DNA of 64,000 nt from Flavobacterium sp. SM15 (GCF_022012335.1 NZ_JAKLTO010000004.1:62001-126000); one strand, 5' to 3'; positions 53,118 through 63,116 are shown, counted from the first letter of the stretch. Program-made: numbers and translations. The notes: a model not told the origin generated them from the letters alone.

Positions 53118-54286
53118 TGATTACACCTACATCAGCATTTACCAAAATTGCTGGAATGACTGCACCTATAAGGGTAGTGCAAGGTGGAACATCAGCGGGT
53201 AAAACATATTCCATACTTCACTATTTGATACTTTATGCTTTAAAGCGTGAAGTACTAATTTCAATTGTTGCTGAATCAATCCCAGTATTAAAACGTGGGG
53301 CTTATAAAGACTTTCAAGATATAATCATCAAGATGGGTTTGTATGATGAAAGCAAACACAACATGACTGATAGAACATATCAGTTAAATAAATCAACTTT
53401 TGAATTCTTTTCAGCTGATGATTCAACAAAATTAAGGGGTTCACGTAGGGACATTTTATTTATCAATGAAGCAAACAATGTAACATTTGAAGCTTTTCAA
53501 GAATTGAATGTTCGTACCAAACAATTCACCTTTTTAGACTACAACCCATCAGCACCATTTTACGCACAAACTGAACTTATCGGTAATGACAGTGTTGATT
53601 TTATAATTGTTACCTACAAAGACAATGAATTTCTTGATAATAAAATTGTATCAGAAATTGAAAGCTGGGAAGAAAAAGCCAAAACATCTGAATATTGGGC
53701 GAACCGTTGGAAGGTGATGGGGCTTGGTCAATTAGGTATTCAATCTGGTGCAATTTATTCTGATTGGTCTGAAATTGATTTTCTTCCAGATGAAGCTGAA
53801 TTATTGGGTTCTGGTCTGGATTTTGGATTTACCAATGACCCAACATCATTGATAAGCGTTTACCGTTACAACGGTGAAATCATAGTTGATGAAGTGGTTT
53901 ATCAAAAAGGCTTATTGAATAAACAATTAGCCAATTTGATACTTAATTCAAAAGCTAAAAAAGGAATCATTTTTGCTGATTCGGCTGAACCAAAATCAAT
54001 TGCCGAATTGCGTTCATACGGTTTAAATGTTCTACCAGTAGTTAAAGGCAAAGACAGTATAAATAACGGAATTCAACTAATACAATCACAACATTTTAAA
54101 GTTACTTCAAGGTCAACCAATTTAATCAAAGAATTACAGAACTACATCTGGATGAAGGACAAAGAAGGTAAAGCTTTGAATATTCCTATTGATAATTATA
54201 ACCATGGGCTTGATGCATTAAGGTATTTGTTCTTAATGAAATTCAATAACAAATCAACTCACTTCAGCTTAAAATGGAAACGATAA
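53117..54286 (+). CDS. Terminase large subunit (packaging ATPase-nuclease)
   Basis: This 389-residue protein has Walker A GGTSAGKT (23-30), Walker B DILFINEAN (112-120) and the C-motif region (FTFLDYNPSAPFY). The C-terminal nuclease core has LDFGFTNDPTSLI, GIIFADSAEPKS and NHGLDALRYLF, which supply the acidic metal ligands. It pumps DNA into the capsid and cuts concatemers. It belongs to the Terminase_3/PBSX-type family by pattern. Confidence 0.92.
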   Translation: MITPTSAFTKIAGMTAPIRVVQGGTSAGKTYSILHYLILYALKREVLISIVAESIPVLKRGAYKDFQDIIIKMGLYDESKHNMTDRTYQLNKSTFEFFSADDSTKLRGSRRDILFINEANNVTFEAFQELNVRTKQFTFLDYNPSAPFYAQTELIGNDSVDFIIVTYKDNEFLDNKIVSEIESWEEKAKTSEYWANRWKVMGLGQLGIQSGAIYSDWSEIDFLPDEAELLGSGLDFGFTNDPTSLISVYRYNGEIIVDEVVYQKGLLNKQLANLILNSKAKKGIIFADSAEPKSIAELRSYGLNVLPVVKGKDSINNGIQLIQSQHFKVTSRSTNLIKELQNYIWMKDKEGKALNIPIDNYNHGLDALRYLFLMKFNNKSTHFSLKWKR

Positions 54287-54897
54287 TTGATTATAAAGTA
54301 AAAGACTTTTTTCAGTTAACCGATTATAGATTGATAGCTGAATATGAGGTTATATTACACCTTTTGAAACCACTTAAAGTAATTGATAATCCAAATTACA
54401 ATAAGTACAAATTCTGGGATAAAAACACATCTAAAACGATTCAGATAACAGACCGTAACAGCTTCACCTTTGGTGAAAGAAATGAATTAGCAGATTACTT
54501 CAATGAAGGAAATTTTGAATCAGTTATTGAAGGGATGAAACTGGTAACTGGATTATCTGAAAAGCAAATATTTGACTTTACAATCACCAAGTTTTACGGT
54601 ATAATTAATCATATCCAAAAGGAACTGATTGACATTTCAAATATGGAAATCGATGCGTTAAGTGATGATTCATTTGATATAAATCTTGAATCAGTTAACG
54701 CAAAGGGTAGGATGGCAAAGTTCGGTGTTTTAAACATAATTGATTCACTGGCCAAAGAAGATGTTACCAAATGGATTGAGATTGAAAAATTACCATATAT
54801 GACAGTGTTTAGTAAGCTGTTGATGGATAAGGAAAAAGCTAATATCCAGAAGGAATTAGATGAAATCCAAAAGAGAAAAAATAAGCAAAAACAATAA
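54274..54897 (+). CDS. Phage hypothetical protein, 207 residues
   Basis: This mostly helical, acidic and Lys-rich protein starts 13 bases inside the terminase gene. No membrane segment, Cys cluster or known motif is visible; the C-terminus is a charged helix (IQKELDEIQKRKNKQKQ). It may be a tail or packaging accessory protein. The overlap suggests coupled translation with terminase. Confidence 0.55.
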   Translation: METIIDYKVKDFFQLTDYRLIAEYEVILHLLKPLKVIDNPNYNKYKFWDKNTSKTIQITDRNSFTFGERNELADYFNEGNFESVIEGMKLVTGLSEKQIFDFTITKFYGIINHIQKELIDISNMEIDALSDDSFDINLESVNAKGRMAKFGVLNIIDSLAKEDVTKWIEIEKLPYMTVFSKLLMDKEKANIQKELDEIQKRKNKQKQ

Positions 54898-55301
54898 TGT
54901 ATGATTTTTTTAAAAACATAGCTGAAACAAATGGATGGGTATTTGAATACGGAAGAAAAGATTACCAAAATCTATATAATGAAGATGTAAGTGGTGGAAC
55001 TATTCACCTATTTGTTGACCCAATTGTAATTGATTCAAGCTTTTCAAATACTGGAAATGAAACCAAATCTTATTCTGGTAGGTTTATGATGATACTATCA
55101 AGTGATGTTGATGAAATGTATGATGATAAGTTCAATGATTACATCAAACCATTATTTAACGGTGCTTTACAGACAATAAAAGATACTTTGGTTTGTGATG
55201 ATTATGACATAAATAAGTTCCAAACACTGGAAGTAATCAATTTACTTGATTTCAACCTTGACGGTGTTCTTGTGAACTATTCTTTAAGTCCTAATGAATA
55301 A
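54897..55301 (+). CDS. Phage hypothetical protein, 134 residues
   Basis: The 134-residue acidic protein has aromatic N-terminal (YDFFKNIAETNGWVFEYGRK) and alternating middle segments (GTIHLFVDPIVIDS, SGRFMMILSSDVDEMY). It is coupled by TAATG to both neighbours. Its size and place between terminase and tail genes resemble tail-completion proteins. No motif was recognised. Confidence 0.55.
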   Translation: MYDFFKNIAETNGWVFEYGRKDYQNLYNEDVSGGTIHLFVDPIVIDSSFSNTGNETKSYSGRFMMILSSDVDEMYDDKFNDYIKPLFNGALQTIKDTLVCDDYDINKFQTLEVINLLDFNLDGVLVNYSLSPNE

Positions 55302-55759
55302 TGGAAGCTGAAAATGAAAAGGTTCTTAGGGAAGAACTTGAAGCCCTAAAAGCTGAAATAATTCAAGTTTATAATGCCAGCGGTAAAAGAACATCTGGTG
55401 AATTTGAACAAGGTCTGGAAATACAACAAAACGGAACTTCAGCAACGTTACTTGGTTACTTATACTTGGGTGGTCGTGCTGCTGGAAAACAGCCACCACT
55501 TGAAGCAATTGAAAGATGGATTCAACAAAAGGGAATCACACCGATTGAAGCAAAAATGAAAGTTAGTTCACTGGCTTATTTGATTGCCAGAAAAATTGCA
55601 AGGGAAGGAACAAACCCAGAAAATCACTTGTATATCTATGATGAAGTAATAACACCAGAACGCATTGATAAGATACTTGAAAGACTTAATCAAATCAATG
55701 TAAATGCCTTCATAAATGAAGTGCAAATAACAATAAACAAATTAGTGAATAATAGATAA
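55301..55759 (+). CDS. Phage neck/tail-completion-like protein
   Basis: The 152-residue protein is mostly helical with a central GYLYLGGRAAGKQPP loop and a long C-terminal helix (IDKILERLNQINVNAFINEV). Size and the loop resemble HK97 gp10-like neck proteins, but this is only a pattern match. It overlaps both neighbours by TAATG. Confidence 0.5.
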   Translation: MEAENEKVLREELEALKAEIIQVYNASGKRTSGEFEQGLEIQQNGTSATLLGYLYLGGRAAGKQPPLEAIERWIQQKGITPIEAKMKVSSLAYLIARKIAREGTNPENHLYIYDEVITPERIDKILERLNQINVNAFINEVQITINKLVNNR

Positions 55760-56883
55760 TGATAATTATTACTTCAAATCTTTTAACCAATTCATTTAAC
55801 CCAGCATACAATGATAGTATAATCACTTTTCATTCAACACTTACGGGAACAACATTAGCTGAAATTTCAGTTGTTCCAAGTGGTAACACTTTTACGGTTT
55901 ATCCTTATAACAATGAATTCAGATATAATTTCAAGGATTTGGTTAAAACGATGATTAACCCAAATGGATTTGCTGATTCAATTATTCCAAACCTAAATGG
56001 GAGTTTATATATCATTGATGATAATTCATTGCAATTAGTGTTTCAACCATCAATTACAACCTATACAGAAACAAGTGGTGATACAGTTTCATTGAATTAT
56101 AAGTTCTTGAAATCTGCTGAACAATTAATTGGGTACAAACGAAAAATTGATAATGATAATTCAGTAAGAATTCTGTTGCCAACAGTCAACAATCAAGATT
56201 ACAATCTTACTTATCATGAAGGTTATCCAAAAGATTTTGCAATTGCTGGAATTAATTCTGGTGATACATATTATTTTAAAAACACCAATTCTGGAGCAGT
56301 TACACAAACTTTTACTGGAACAACAAATGAAGTTAAAAGAATCTATTTAAGTGACGGTTCAACCAACTTAACTATTGTTGATGAATTATCAATTTCTTCA
56401 AATATAAACAACATTGAACTTTGGGTAAATGGTGTTTTTAATTCAAACATCAGAGTTAAAAAATTAGAAAGCCAATGCGGTGTTCTGCTAAAGTGGTTTA
56501 ACCAAAATGGTGGTTATAGTTATTGGTTGTTTGAAAAGTTCTATAAAGAATCACTTAAAACTAAAGACCTTGATGATATCAATGGTTCGTGGGATAACCT
56601 TCAGAATGTGACTTTTATTACTAACTCTTTAGGTAAAATGGCAAACAAAGCATTGCAACTATCTTCTTCTTATGACCAACAAGAAAAAGAATACTTATTG
56701 GATTTGATGAAATCACCTAAAGTTGAAATGTACATTCATAATAATCCATTTAATCAATTTTTAGAAGGTGATTTTATTGGGGTTAAAGTTAGTGATGGCT
56801 CAACATCTTTTGAAAATAAAAGTCAAAAGAATAAGATTAAAATAACGGTTGAATTACCGCCCGAAAATACCATAACATATTAA
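55759..56883 (+). CDS. Phage tail protein, 374 residues
   Basis: The protein is rich in Asn, Thr and Ser with many short beta segments (NLLTNSFNPAYNDSIITFHS, TLTGTTLAEISVVPSG), an aromatic C-terminal region (WFNQNGGYSYWLFEKFYKES) and no signal peptide. It probably belongs to the tail baseplate or distal tail. It is translationally coupled to the 765-residue gene after it. The specific part is inferred from position only. Confidence 0.6.
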   Translation: MIIITSNLLTNSFNPAYNDSIITFHSTLTGTTLAEISVVPSGNTFTVYPYNNEFRYNFKDLVKTMINPNGFADSIIPNLNGSLYIIDDNSLQLVFQPSITTYTETSGDTVSLNYKFLKSAEQLIGYKRKIDNDNSVRILLPTVNNQDYNLTYHEGYPKDFAIAGINSGDTYYFKNTNSGAVTQTFTGTTNEVKRIYLSDGSTNLTIVDELSISSNINNIELWVNGVFNSNIRVKKLESQCGVLLKWFNQNGGYSYWLFEKFYKESLKTKDLDDINGSWDNLQNVTFITNSLGKMANKALQLSSSYDQQEKEYLLDLMKSPKVEMYIHNNPFNQFLEGDFIGVKVSDGSTSFENKSQKNKIKITVELPPENTITY

Positions 56884-59180
56884 TGAATAATAATGAAGAA
56901 AGACTTTTTATAAACGGCAAAGCAATTGATTTATATGCTGGATTTCAGTTAACAAAAACACTTCAAGTAAATGACATTGCAAGCGTTGAAAATAGGCAAG
57001 CAAACTTTACCAGAAGCATTGATATTCCAAAGACTCCAAATAACATTGAAGCCTTTAATTACTTAGGGGTTGTTGGTAATGATTCAAACTTGCCGTATCA
57101 ACAAAATACTGCAAATTACTTTGTTGGTAATGAGGCTGTTATTTATAATGGTTGGGCTGTAATCAACGAAACAAAAGATGATTATAAAATTAATATCTAT
57201 GATGGTGTTATTGATTTTTATAAGGCTATTGAGAATAAAACATTTTCTGAAATTAATTTATCTGGTTTAACACATTCAAAGAATTTATCAACTGTAATTG
57301 ATTCATGGACTGGAACATCGACACCATATAAATATATTGTATCTGATTATGGTGGTAAAGTGTTGTATCAACACCCATCATCTGGGTCAACAATAAATAT
57401 TGATTATTTAACCCCAGCCGTTAAAGTTCCATATTTGTGGGATAATATATTCAGCCATTATAATTTTGGTTATGAGGGTAGCATATTTGAATCTGATGAT
57501 TTTCAGAATCTTTATATTACTTATCCAAAAGGTGTTCTTTCAACAACACCAGATGAATTACTTTGGAGTTCCGATGATTATCAATTTCAAAGTAACGGTT
57601 CATCATTCCAAGAATATCCTAACACAAAGAAATCATCATTTCTAAGATTTAGTTCATTTGATGATAATACACTTCCATCAACATTAAATAATATCCATTA
57701 TTTTGTTCCCGATAGTTCAAAATATAGGATTGAAATTTCTGGAACACTTAAACCTTTCAGATTATATTTTTGGACTTCATTCTTTGGTGAAATTAATACA
57801 ACCGTTTTTCCTCAAGAAGTTGATGTTTGGTTGTGCAAGAATCAACATAACGCTACATCAGCTGAGAATGTAATCCCACTTATAAAAGTTGCTAGTAGTG
57901 TAGGTGATAGGGGTGATTTTACACCAGTTTATTTTGAGAATAATTTAATTATTGATTTAGAAGCAAATGAATCGTTGTGTTTTATTGCTAGAACAAGTAA
58001 TCAACTTGGTTATAACAACAATGATAACTTATTACTAATACATATTACATCACCACTTAATTTAAAAATCAGCAAGGTTACTACAACGGAAATTGAATTT
58101 GATAGTGTGCTGGAAGATTTTAAAATCAAAGACTTTATCAATGAAATCATTTGGCGTTTTGGTCTTACTATATTCAAGGATAAAGAATCAAATAACTATA
58201 AGTTTTTGACTTTAGCAGAAAGGCTTGAATCACCAGAATTGGTTGATTGGAGTGATAAGTTTCAAGGATTGGAAAGCGAAAAATATATACTTGGAAATTA
58301 TGCTCAGAACAATGTAATGCAATACAAGTATAATCAAGAAAATAGCAACCATAAAGATGGGTTTATCAATATTCAAAATGTAAATCTGGATGATGAGAAG
58401 ATTATTATCAATTCAAAAATTTACGCACCCGAAAAGGATTTAACATACTTGTTACCCAAACCAACAAATGTATATAAGCTTTTTAATACTGAAATAAGTG
58501 ATAATGACGGTGTTCAAGAAATCAAATACAAACCACTGGATAAACGATTTTATTTTATTTCTTATTCAAATTATGAACTTCTTACACCAAAAGCAATTGG
58601 AAGCGAATTGCTAATTGAATCAACATCAATTACAGATATGCCAATGGAAAGCTATGCTGGTTTGTCGTTTCAAGATGTTATTCAAAGTTACTATTCTACA
58701 TTTTCCAGAATACTGAATAAGTCTAAAATCATTACAGCAAAAATGTGGTTAACACCAGCCGATGTATCGGATTTTGATTTTAAAAAATTGTACTTCATCA
58801 GTCAGTTAGGGTCTTATTTCATGGTTAATAAAATAAACAACTGGAAACAAGATAAGCTTACAAACGTTGAATTAATTAAAGTTGATTATAAGCCAGTAGT
58901 TACACCACCAGCCGAAACAAGAACAATACATATCACTGGTTATTTGCTTGAAAGTTATGATGCCTTCAACCATAAAATAACAATTGCTTATACAACAACT
59001 GGTATTGTTGATGGTAGCATTAATGTTTTGACTAATAATATCGTATCACAAACTGTTCTTAATTCATCACCAATTGTAATTATTCAACCTATTAATGTAG
59101 CTGGTGGTGTTAGTTATATTACGTTGCAAACAGTTGATGGTCAAGTAACATCTGATAATTCTGTTAACTATTGGGGATAA
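56883..59180 (+). CDS. Large phage tail protein, 765 residues
   Basis: The protein has a mixed alpha/beta N-terminal region (INGKAIDLYAGFQLTKTLQV, NRQANFTRSIDIPKTPNN) and a long Asn/Ser/Thr-rich body. A conserved-looking segment lies near 405-450 (EFDSVLEDFKIKDFINEIIW), followed by a final Ig-like domain (about 675-765; TRTIHITGYLLESYD, SYITLQTVDGQ). The distribution fits a distal tail or baseplate protein that touches the host surface. It ends the coupled terminase-tail run; the tape measure gene follows after 82 bases. Confidence 0.6.
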   Translation: MNNNEERLFINGKAIDLYAGFQLTKTLQVNDIASVENRQANFTRSIDIPKTPNNIEAFNYLGVVGNDSNLPYQQNTANYFVGNEAVIYNGWAVINETKDDYKINIYDGVIDFYKAIENKTFSEINLSGLTHSKNLSTVIDSWTGTSTPYKYIVSDYGGKVLYQHPSSGSTINIDYLTPAVKVPYLWDNIFSHYNFGYEGSIFESDDFQNLYITYPKGVLSTTPDELLWSSDDYQFQSNGSSFQEYPNTKKSSFLRFSSFDDNTLPSTLNNIHYFVPDSSKYRIEISGTLKPFRLYFWTSFFGEINTTVFPQEVDVWLCKNQHNATSAENVIPLIKVASSVGDRGDFTPVYFENNLIIDLEANESLCFIARTSNQLGYNNNDNLLLIHITSPLNLKISKVTTTEIEFDSVLEDFKIKDFINEIIWRFGLTIFKDKESNNYKFLTLAERLESPELVDWSDKFQGLESEKYILGNYAQNNVMQYKYNQENSNHKDGFINIQNVNLDDEKIIINSKIYAPEKDLTYLLPKPTNVYKLFNTEISDNDGVQEIKYKPLDKRFYFISYSNYELLTPKAIGSELLIESTSITDMPMESYAGLSFQDVIQSYYSTFSRILNKSKIITAKMWLTPADVSDFDFKKLYFISQLGSYFMVNKINNWKQDKLTNVELIKVDYKPVVTPPAETRTIHITGYLLESYDAFNHKITIAYTTTGIVDGSINVLTNNIVSQTVLNSSPIVIIQPINVAGGVSYITLQTVDGQVTSDNSVNYWG

Positions 59181-59209
59181 ATAACCCATAAAAAAATAAT
59201 TGTTTAACC

Positions 59210-59229
59210 AACCCCATCCTGGGGTTTTA
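59210..59229 (+). terminator. Possible weak terminator before the tape measure gene
   Basis: AACCCCA and TGGGGTT close a three-base loop followed by only four T. It may merely stabilise the upstream mRNA end or mark processing. Confidence 0.4.
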
Positions 59230-59262
59230 AACCAAAATAATATGAAATAAAAGTACCAATTA

Positions 59263-62109
59263 ATGGCAAACAAAGTTGAAATCCTAAACTTGGATATAAA
59301 CACATCAGCACTTATTGCTAAGATGGCTGAAACAAGGGGTAAGATTGATGAACTTCAAGCATCACAAAAACAACTTACCCAATCAAATCAAACTGCATCT
59401 GAAGCGTTCCAAAAGAATGCTGTTGAATTAGGACGTTTACAAAGTTCATACAATCAACAAAAATCAATTGTAACCCAATTAAGTACGGCTAACAATTCCT
59501 TTGCTCAAACATCAGCAGCAATTGCTGATGCAGTGAGTAAAGAAAACTTATCAATTGCACAAGCACGTGAAAACAATACCCAGCTATTGGCATTGCGTAA
59601 TCAAATCAACATCAAAACTGATGAAGGTAAACAAAAGCTACTTGAAATCAATGGTAAGCTTGACCAGAACAACCAATTCATAAAAGAAAATGTATCAGCC
59701 TATGAACAACAAAAAATAGGTATTGGTCATTATAAAACGGCAATAACTGGAGCATTACAAGAAACTGGTTTGTTCGGTGGTCAACTTCAAAATGTATCAC
59801 AAGTTGTTGGTTCATTCACACCGCTTTTAGGTGCAATGAAAACTGAAGCTACTGCTGGTGCTGCTCAAATTAAATCAGCTGCTGCATCAACTGAAGGCAT
59901 GACATTAGCACAAAAAGGTTTAGCGGTTGCAACTAATCTTGGAACTGGAGCAATGAGAATCTTTTCAGTTGCACTGGCTGCTACTGGTATTGGTTTAATC
60001 ATTGCAGCGGTTGCTTTACTGATAGGGTATTTTAAAGCCTTTGACCCGTTGGTTGATAAATTAGAGCAAGGGATGGCTGCCTTTGGTGCTGTTATTCGTG
60101 TTGTTCAAATTGCCGTTGGTCAATTCGTTACTGGGTTAACAGATTTGGGTGGAACTATTAAAAAATTGGGTGCATTCTTAACTGACCCAATTGGTTCACT
60201 TAAAAAGTTAGGTTCTGAAATGGCAAACGCTGCTAAAGAAGCAGCTGCTTTAAAGGAAGCCCAACAAGACCTTGCTGATGCACAATCAATTCAAGAAGTT
60301 GCTAATGCAAAAGCTAGTCAACAATACGCTGAATTAATCCTTCAATCAAAGAACCGAACATTATCAGAACAAGAAAGATTGAAGTTCTTGAAGCAAGCTG
60401 AAGCAATTGAAACTCAAAACTTCAATAATCGTTCTGCATTAGCTGAAAAAGAAATTTCAAACGCTGTTGAAGCTGCAAGAATAAAAGGTCAATTGAATGC
60501 TGAAGAAATTGCAAACCTTAAAACACGTGGTACTGAATATGCAATCTATTTGCTAAACCTTGGTAAAATCACTGATGATGAGGTTGAAGCAATTAAGAAA
60601 GCACAATTAGCTAAGATTGCTATCCAAGATGAATCAACCAAACGTTTGGAGAAAAACCAAAACGCACAAGATAAGTTAGCAGAAGATGCTGAAAAGAAAC
60701 GTGAAAAGGCTGCACAAGATGCTGAGAACGCCAGACAAAAAGCTGAAGATGCAAAACAAAAAGCCATTGATACCAGCATCCAAAAATCAAAGGATGAACT
60801 TAATCTATTCGTTCAACAACAAGGGTTTAAGAAGAAATCAATTGAAGATGAAATTGCATTTGAAAAACAAGTTCTTGACCGTAAACTGGCAATTCTTAAA
60901 CAAGAATTCGATGCTAAGAAAATAACACAAACAGCATTTCAAGCTGAATCATTGGCACTGACAAATGAGTTTGCCAAAAAGACAGCTGATATTGCCATTG
61001 AAGAAGCTGCAAGGGAACTTGAAAACTATAAGCGTAATCATCAAATCAAAATTGATGAAGACAAATTCTTTACAGAACAAAAGCTTCAAAACTTCATTAA
61101 TGAAAACGCTCTTACTGCACAAAAAGAAATTGAATTTCAAACAACCAGATTAGAGCAAGGTCAGATTAATGAACAACAATATCAAGATGCGATTGACTTA
61201 ATCAAAGAGAATCAACGTATCAAGAATGAAGAACTTCAAACGCAACGTGATGAAGCTAAGAAGGAACAACAAGCGATAGACCTTGAAAACCAAAGAATAC
61301 TTGATGAAGAAAAGTTTACCAATGATTTTGATTTACAGTTAGCTAGGGAAGAACAAAGGTATCAAGCAGAAATTGCAGCAGCTGAAAAGACTGGAGCAAG
61401 TAAAGACCTTATCCAAAAGAAACACGCTGATGTTCAACAGAAGATTGAAAAGGCTAAGTTCGATGCACAACTTCAATCAGCTTCAGAAGCGTTTGGTTCT
61501 ATTTCTCAGTTATTAGGTGAAAACACAGCAGCTGGAAAGGCAGCAGCCATAGCCCAAGCCACTTTGAATAGTTACCTTGCTTTTACTCAAATATTAGCTG
61601 CAAAATCTGTTTTACCAGAACCAGCTGGTGGTATAGCTAAAGTCGCAATGGCTGGTGTTGTTTTGGCTAGTGGTTTGCTAAATGTTGCAAAAATTGCGAG
61701 TACAAAAGTACCAACTAAAGCGGGTGGTGGTTACATTACTGGTGATATTCCAACACTTAGAAGTGGTTACGTTGATACACCTTCAAATCTATCAGCACCA
61801 CTTACCAACGGTGATGATGTGTTAGCTTATGTTGGTAATGGTGAATTAGTTCTTAACCGTGAACAACAAGCACGTGCTGGTGGCTCTGCTTTCTTCAGAA
61901 GTATTGGTGTACCAACATTTGCTGGTGGTGGGTTTGTTGGTGGTAACACCAATCTTGGAAGCCTTGGCGGTGTTAAAGTTAATCTTGATGGCATGGCTGA
62001 ACGTATTGCACAAGCTAACCAATCATTGCCAGCACCAATTGTAAGTGTGGTTGATATTGCCGATGTATCAAATAGGGTAGCGGTGATTGAAAGCGGTGCT
62101 AATTTCTAA
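59263..62109 (+). CDS. Phage tail tape measure protein
   Basis: At 948 residues it is the longest gene of the phage. It has extensive coiled coils (about 15-150 and 350-720, with ADLAD/EKKREKAAQDAENARQKA-type repeats), hydrophobic helices around 220-270 (LGTGAMRIFSVALAATGIG, IIAAVALLIGYFKAF) and a Gly/Ala/Thr-rich C-terminus. Tape measures set tail length and cross the host membrane during DNA entry. Length predicts a long flexible tail, so a siphovirus-like or myovirus-like particle. A two-codon ORF (ATG AAA TAA) lies 12 bases before its start. Confidence 0.87.
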   Translation: MANKVEILNLDINTSALIAKMAETRGKIDELQASQKQLTQSNQTASEAFQKNAVELGRLQSSYNQQKSIVTQLSTANNSFAQTSAAIADAVSKENLSIAQARENNTQLLALRNQINIKTDEGKQKLLEINGKLDQNNQFIKENVSAYEQQKIGIGHYKTAITGALQETGLFGGQLQNVSQVVGSFTPLLGAMKTEATAGAAQIKSAAASTEGMTLAQKGLAVATNLGTGAMRIFSVALAATGIGLIIAAVALLIGYFKAFDPLVDKLEQGMAAFGAVIRVVQIAVGQFVTGLTDLGGTIKKLGAFLTDPIGSLKKLGSEMANAAKEAAALKEAQQDLADAQSIQEVANAKASQQYAELILQSKNRTLSEQERLKFLKQAEAIETQNFNNRSALAEKEISNAVEAARIKGQLNAEEIANLKTRGTEYAIYLLNLGKITDDEVEAIKKAQLAKIAIQDESTKRLEKNQNAQDKLAEDAEKKREKAAQDAENARQKAEDAKQKAIDTSIQKSKDELNLFVQQQGFKKKSIEDEIAFEKQVLDRKLAILKQEFDAKKITQTAFQAESLALTNEFAKKTADIAIEEAARELENYKRNHQIKIDEDKFFTEQKLQNFINENALTAQKEIEFQTTRLEQGQINEQQYQDAIDLIKENQRIKNEELQTQRDEAKKEQQAIDLENQRILDEEKFTNDFDLQLAREEQRYQAEIAAAEKTGASKDLIQKKHADVQQKIEKAKFDAQLQSASEAFGSISQLLGENTAAGKAAAIAQATLNSYLAFTQILAAKSVLPEPAGGIAKVAMAGVVLASGLLNVAKIASTKVPTKAGGGYITGDIPTLRSGYVDTPSNLSAPLTNGDDVLAYVGNGELVLNREQQARAGGSAFFRSIGVPTFAGGGFVGGNTNLGSLGGVKVNLDGMAERIAQANQSLPAPIVSVVDIADVSNRVAVIESGANF

Positions 62110-62117
62110 ACATAAAG

Positions 62118-62149
62118 AATCCTAATCAATCAAATGGTTAGGATTTTTT
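62118..62149 (+). terminator. Rho-independent terminator after the tape measure gene
   Basis: AATCCTAATC and GGTTAGGATT form a 10-bp stem (one G-U pair) with an 8-base loop and T run. Confidence 0.85.
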
Positions 62150-62216
62150 GTTTTGTATTAATCTGTAAATGAACGTATTGAATAATATTTCAAAAATATT
62201 TTCATTCAAATATGTC

Positions 62217-62244
62217 TTTTTGGTTTTGTCTAAATATTTATTAG
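62217..62244 (+). promoter_or_regulatory. Phage promoter-like motif, class I (copy 1)
   Basis: TTTTTG, 11 bases, ATATTTATTAG, 33 bases before the sigma-factor ATG. The downstream leader AGAAAACAATAACAACTA resembles that of the second copy. Confidence 0.5.
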
Positions 62245-62277
62245 AAAACAATAACAACTAAACATAATCAACCATGA

Positions 62278-63057
62278 ATGAACAACACGTATTACAATGA
62301 ACTAAGAAAGCTTAAAACGTTAGATAATGAGAAAGTAAAAGACATATACACCAGATACCAAAACGGTGATGCAAATGCTATCAACGAAATCATTACTGGA
62401 AATTTAAGGTTTGTGGTTACGATTGCGAAAAGCTACCATAAATCAATAACAAACAAATCCATTATTGAATTGGATGACCTTATCAGTGAAGGGAATATTG
62501 GACTTATTCAAGCTGCAACCAAATTCAATTTAGATTTCGGAGTACGATTCAGCACCTATGCTGTTTTTTGGATAAGAAAGCAAATCCAGTATACAATCAA
62601 CCAACATGAAGACCTTATCCGATTGCCAGCAAATAAGCTGCAAGCCAATAGGAAAATCAAAAGAATGATTAATCAGCTTTACCAAGATAATCAGTATCAA
62701 CCAACAAGAACGGAACTTGAAGATTTGGAACTATTCAACACCAGCGAAATTGATACTTACTTCCAACAACAACAAAAGCTAATAAGTATTGATGACCAGT
62801 ACAACGTTGAAGATGTGGTTGAAAATACGGATGAATTTGATTACCAGTTTGAATTGAAACGAAAAATAAAATTTGCTTTAAAGTACCTAACACCCAAAGA
62901 ACGTTTGGCTATCAGAATGAAGTTTGGTATTGACCAACAACCATCAACACCCACTGAAATTTATGAAGCATTACAAGTAAGCAAACAAAGGGTAGGACAA
63001 ATCAATCAATCCGCTTTGCTCAAATTAAGAGCCATTCTAGGTACACCAGTGATTTAA
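62278..63057 (+). CDS. Phage-encoded RNA polymerase sigma-70 family factor
   Basis: The 259-residue protein has sigma region 2 (about 35-110; LRFVVTIAKSYHK, DLISEGNIGLIQAATKFN, RFSTYAVFWIRKQIQ), a region 3 helix (about 115-155) and region 4 (about 190-250; LTPKERLAIRMKFGI, LQVSKQRVGQINQSALLKL). Region 1.1 is missing, as in alternative sigma factors. A phage sigma factor would redirect host RNA polymerase to phage promoters. An ATG four bases upstream opens only an eight-codon frame, so 62,278 is the start. Confidence 0.9.
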   Translation: MNNTYYNELRKLKTLDNEKVKDIYTRYQNGDANAINEIITGNLRFVVTIAKSYHKSITNKSIIELDDLISEGNIGLIQAATKFNLDFGVRFSTYAVFWIRKQIQYTINQHEDLIRLPANKLQANRKIKRMINQLYQDNQYQPTRTELEDLELFNTSEIDTYFQQQQKLISIDDQYNVEDVVENTDEFDYQFELKRKIKFALKYLTPKERLAIRMKFGIDQQPSTPTEIYEALQVSKQRVGQINQSALLKLRAILGTPVI

Positions 63058-63116
63058 TCCAGAACCAAAATAAACCCCAAAATCGGGGCGATAAAAAAAA
63101 ATGAAAATAATCTGAC

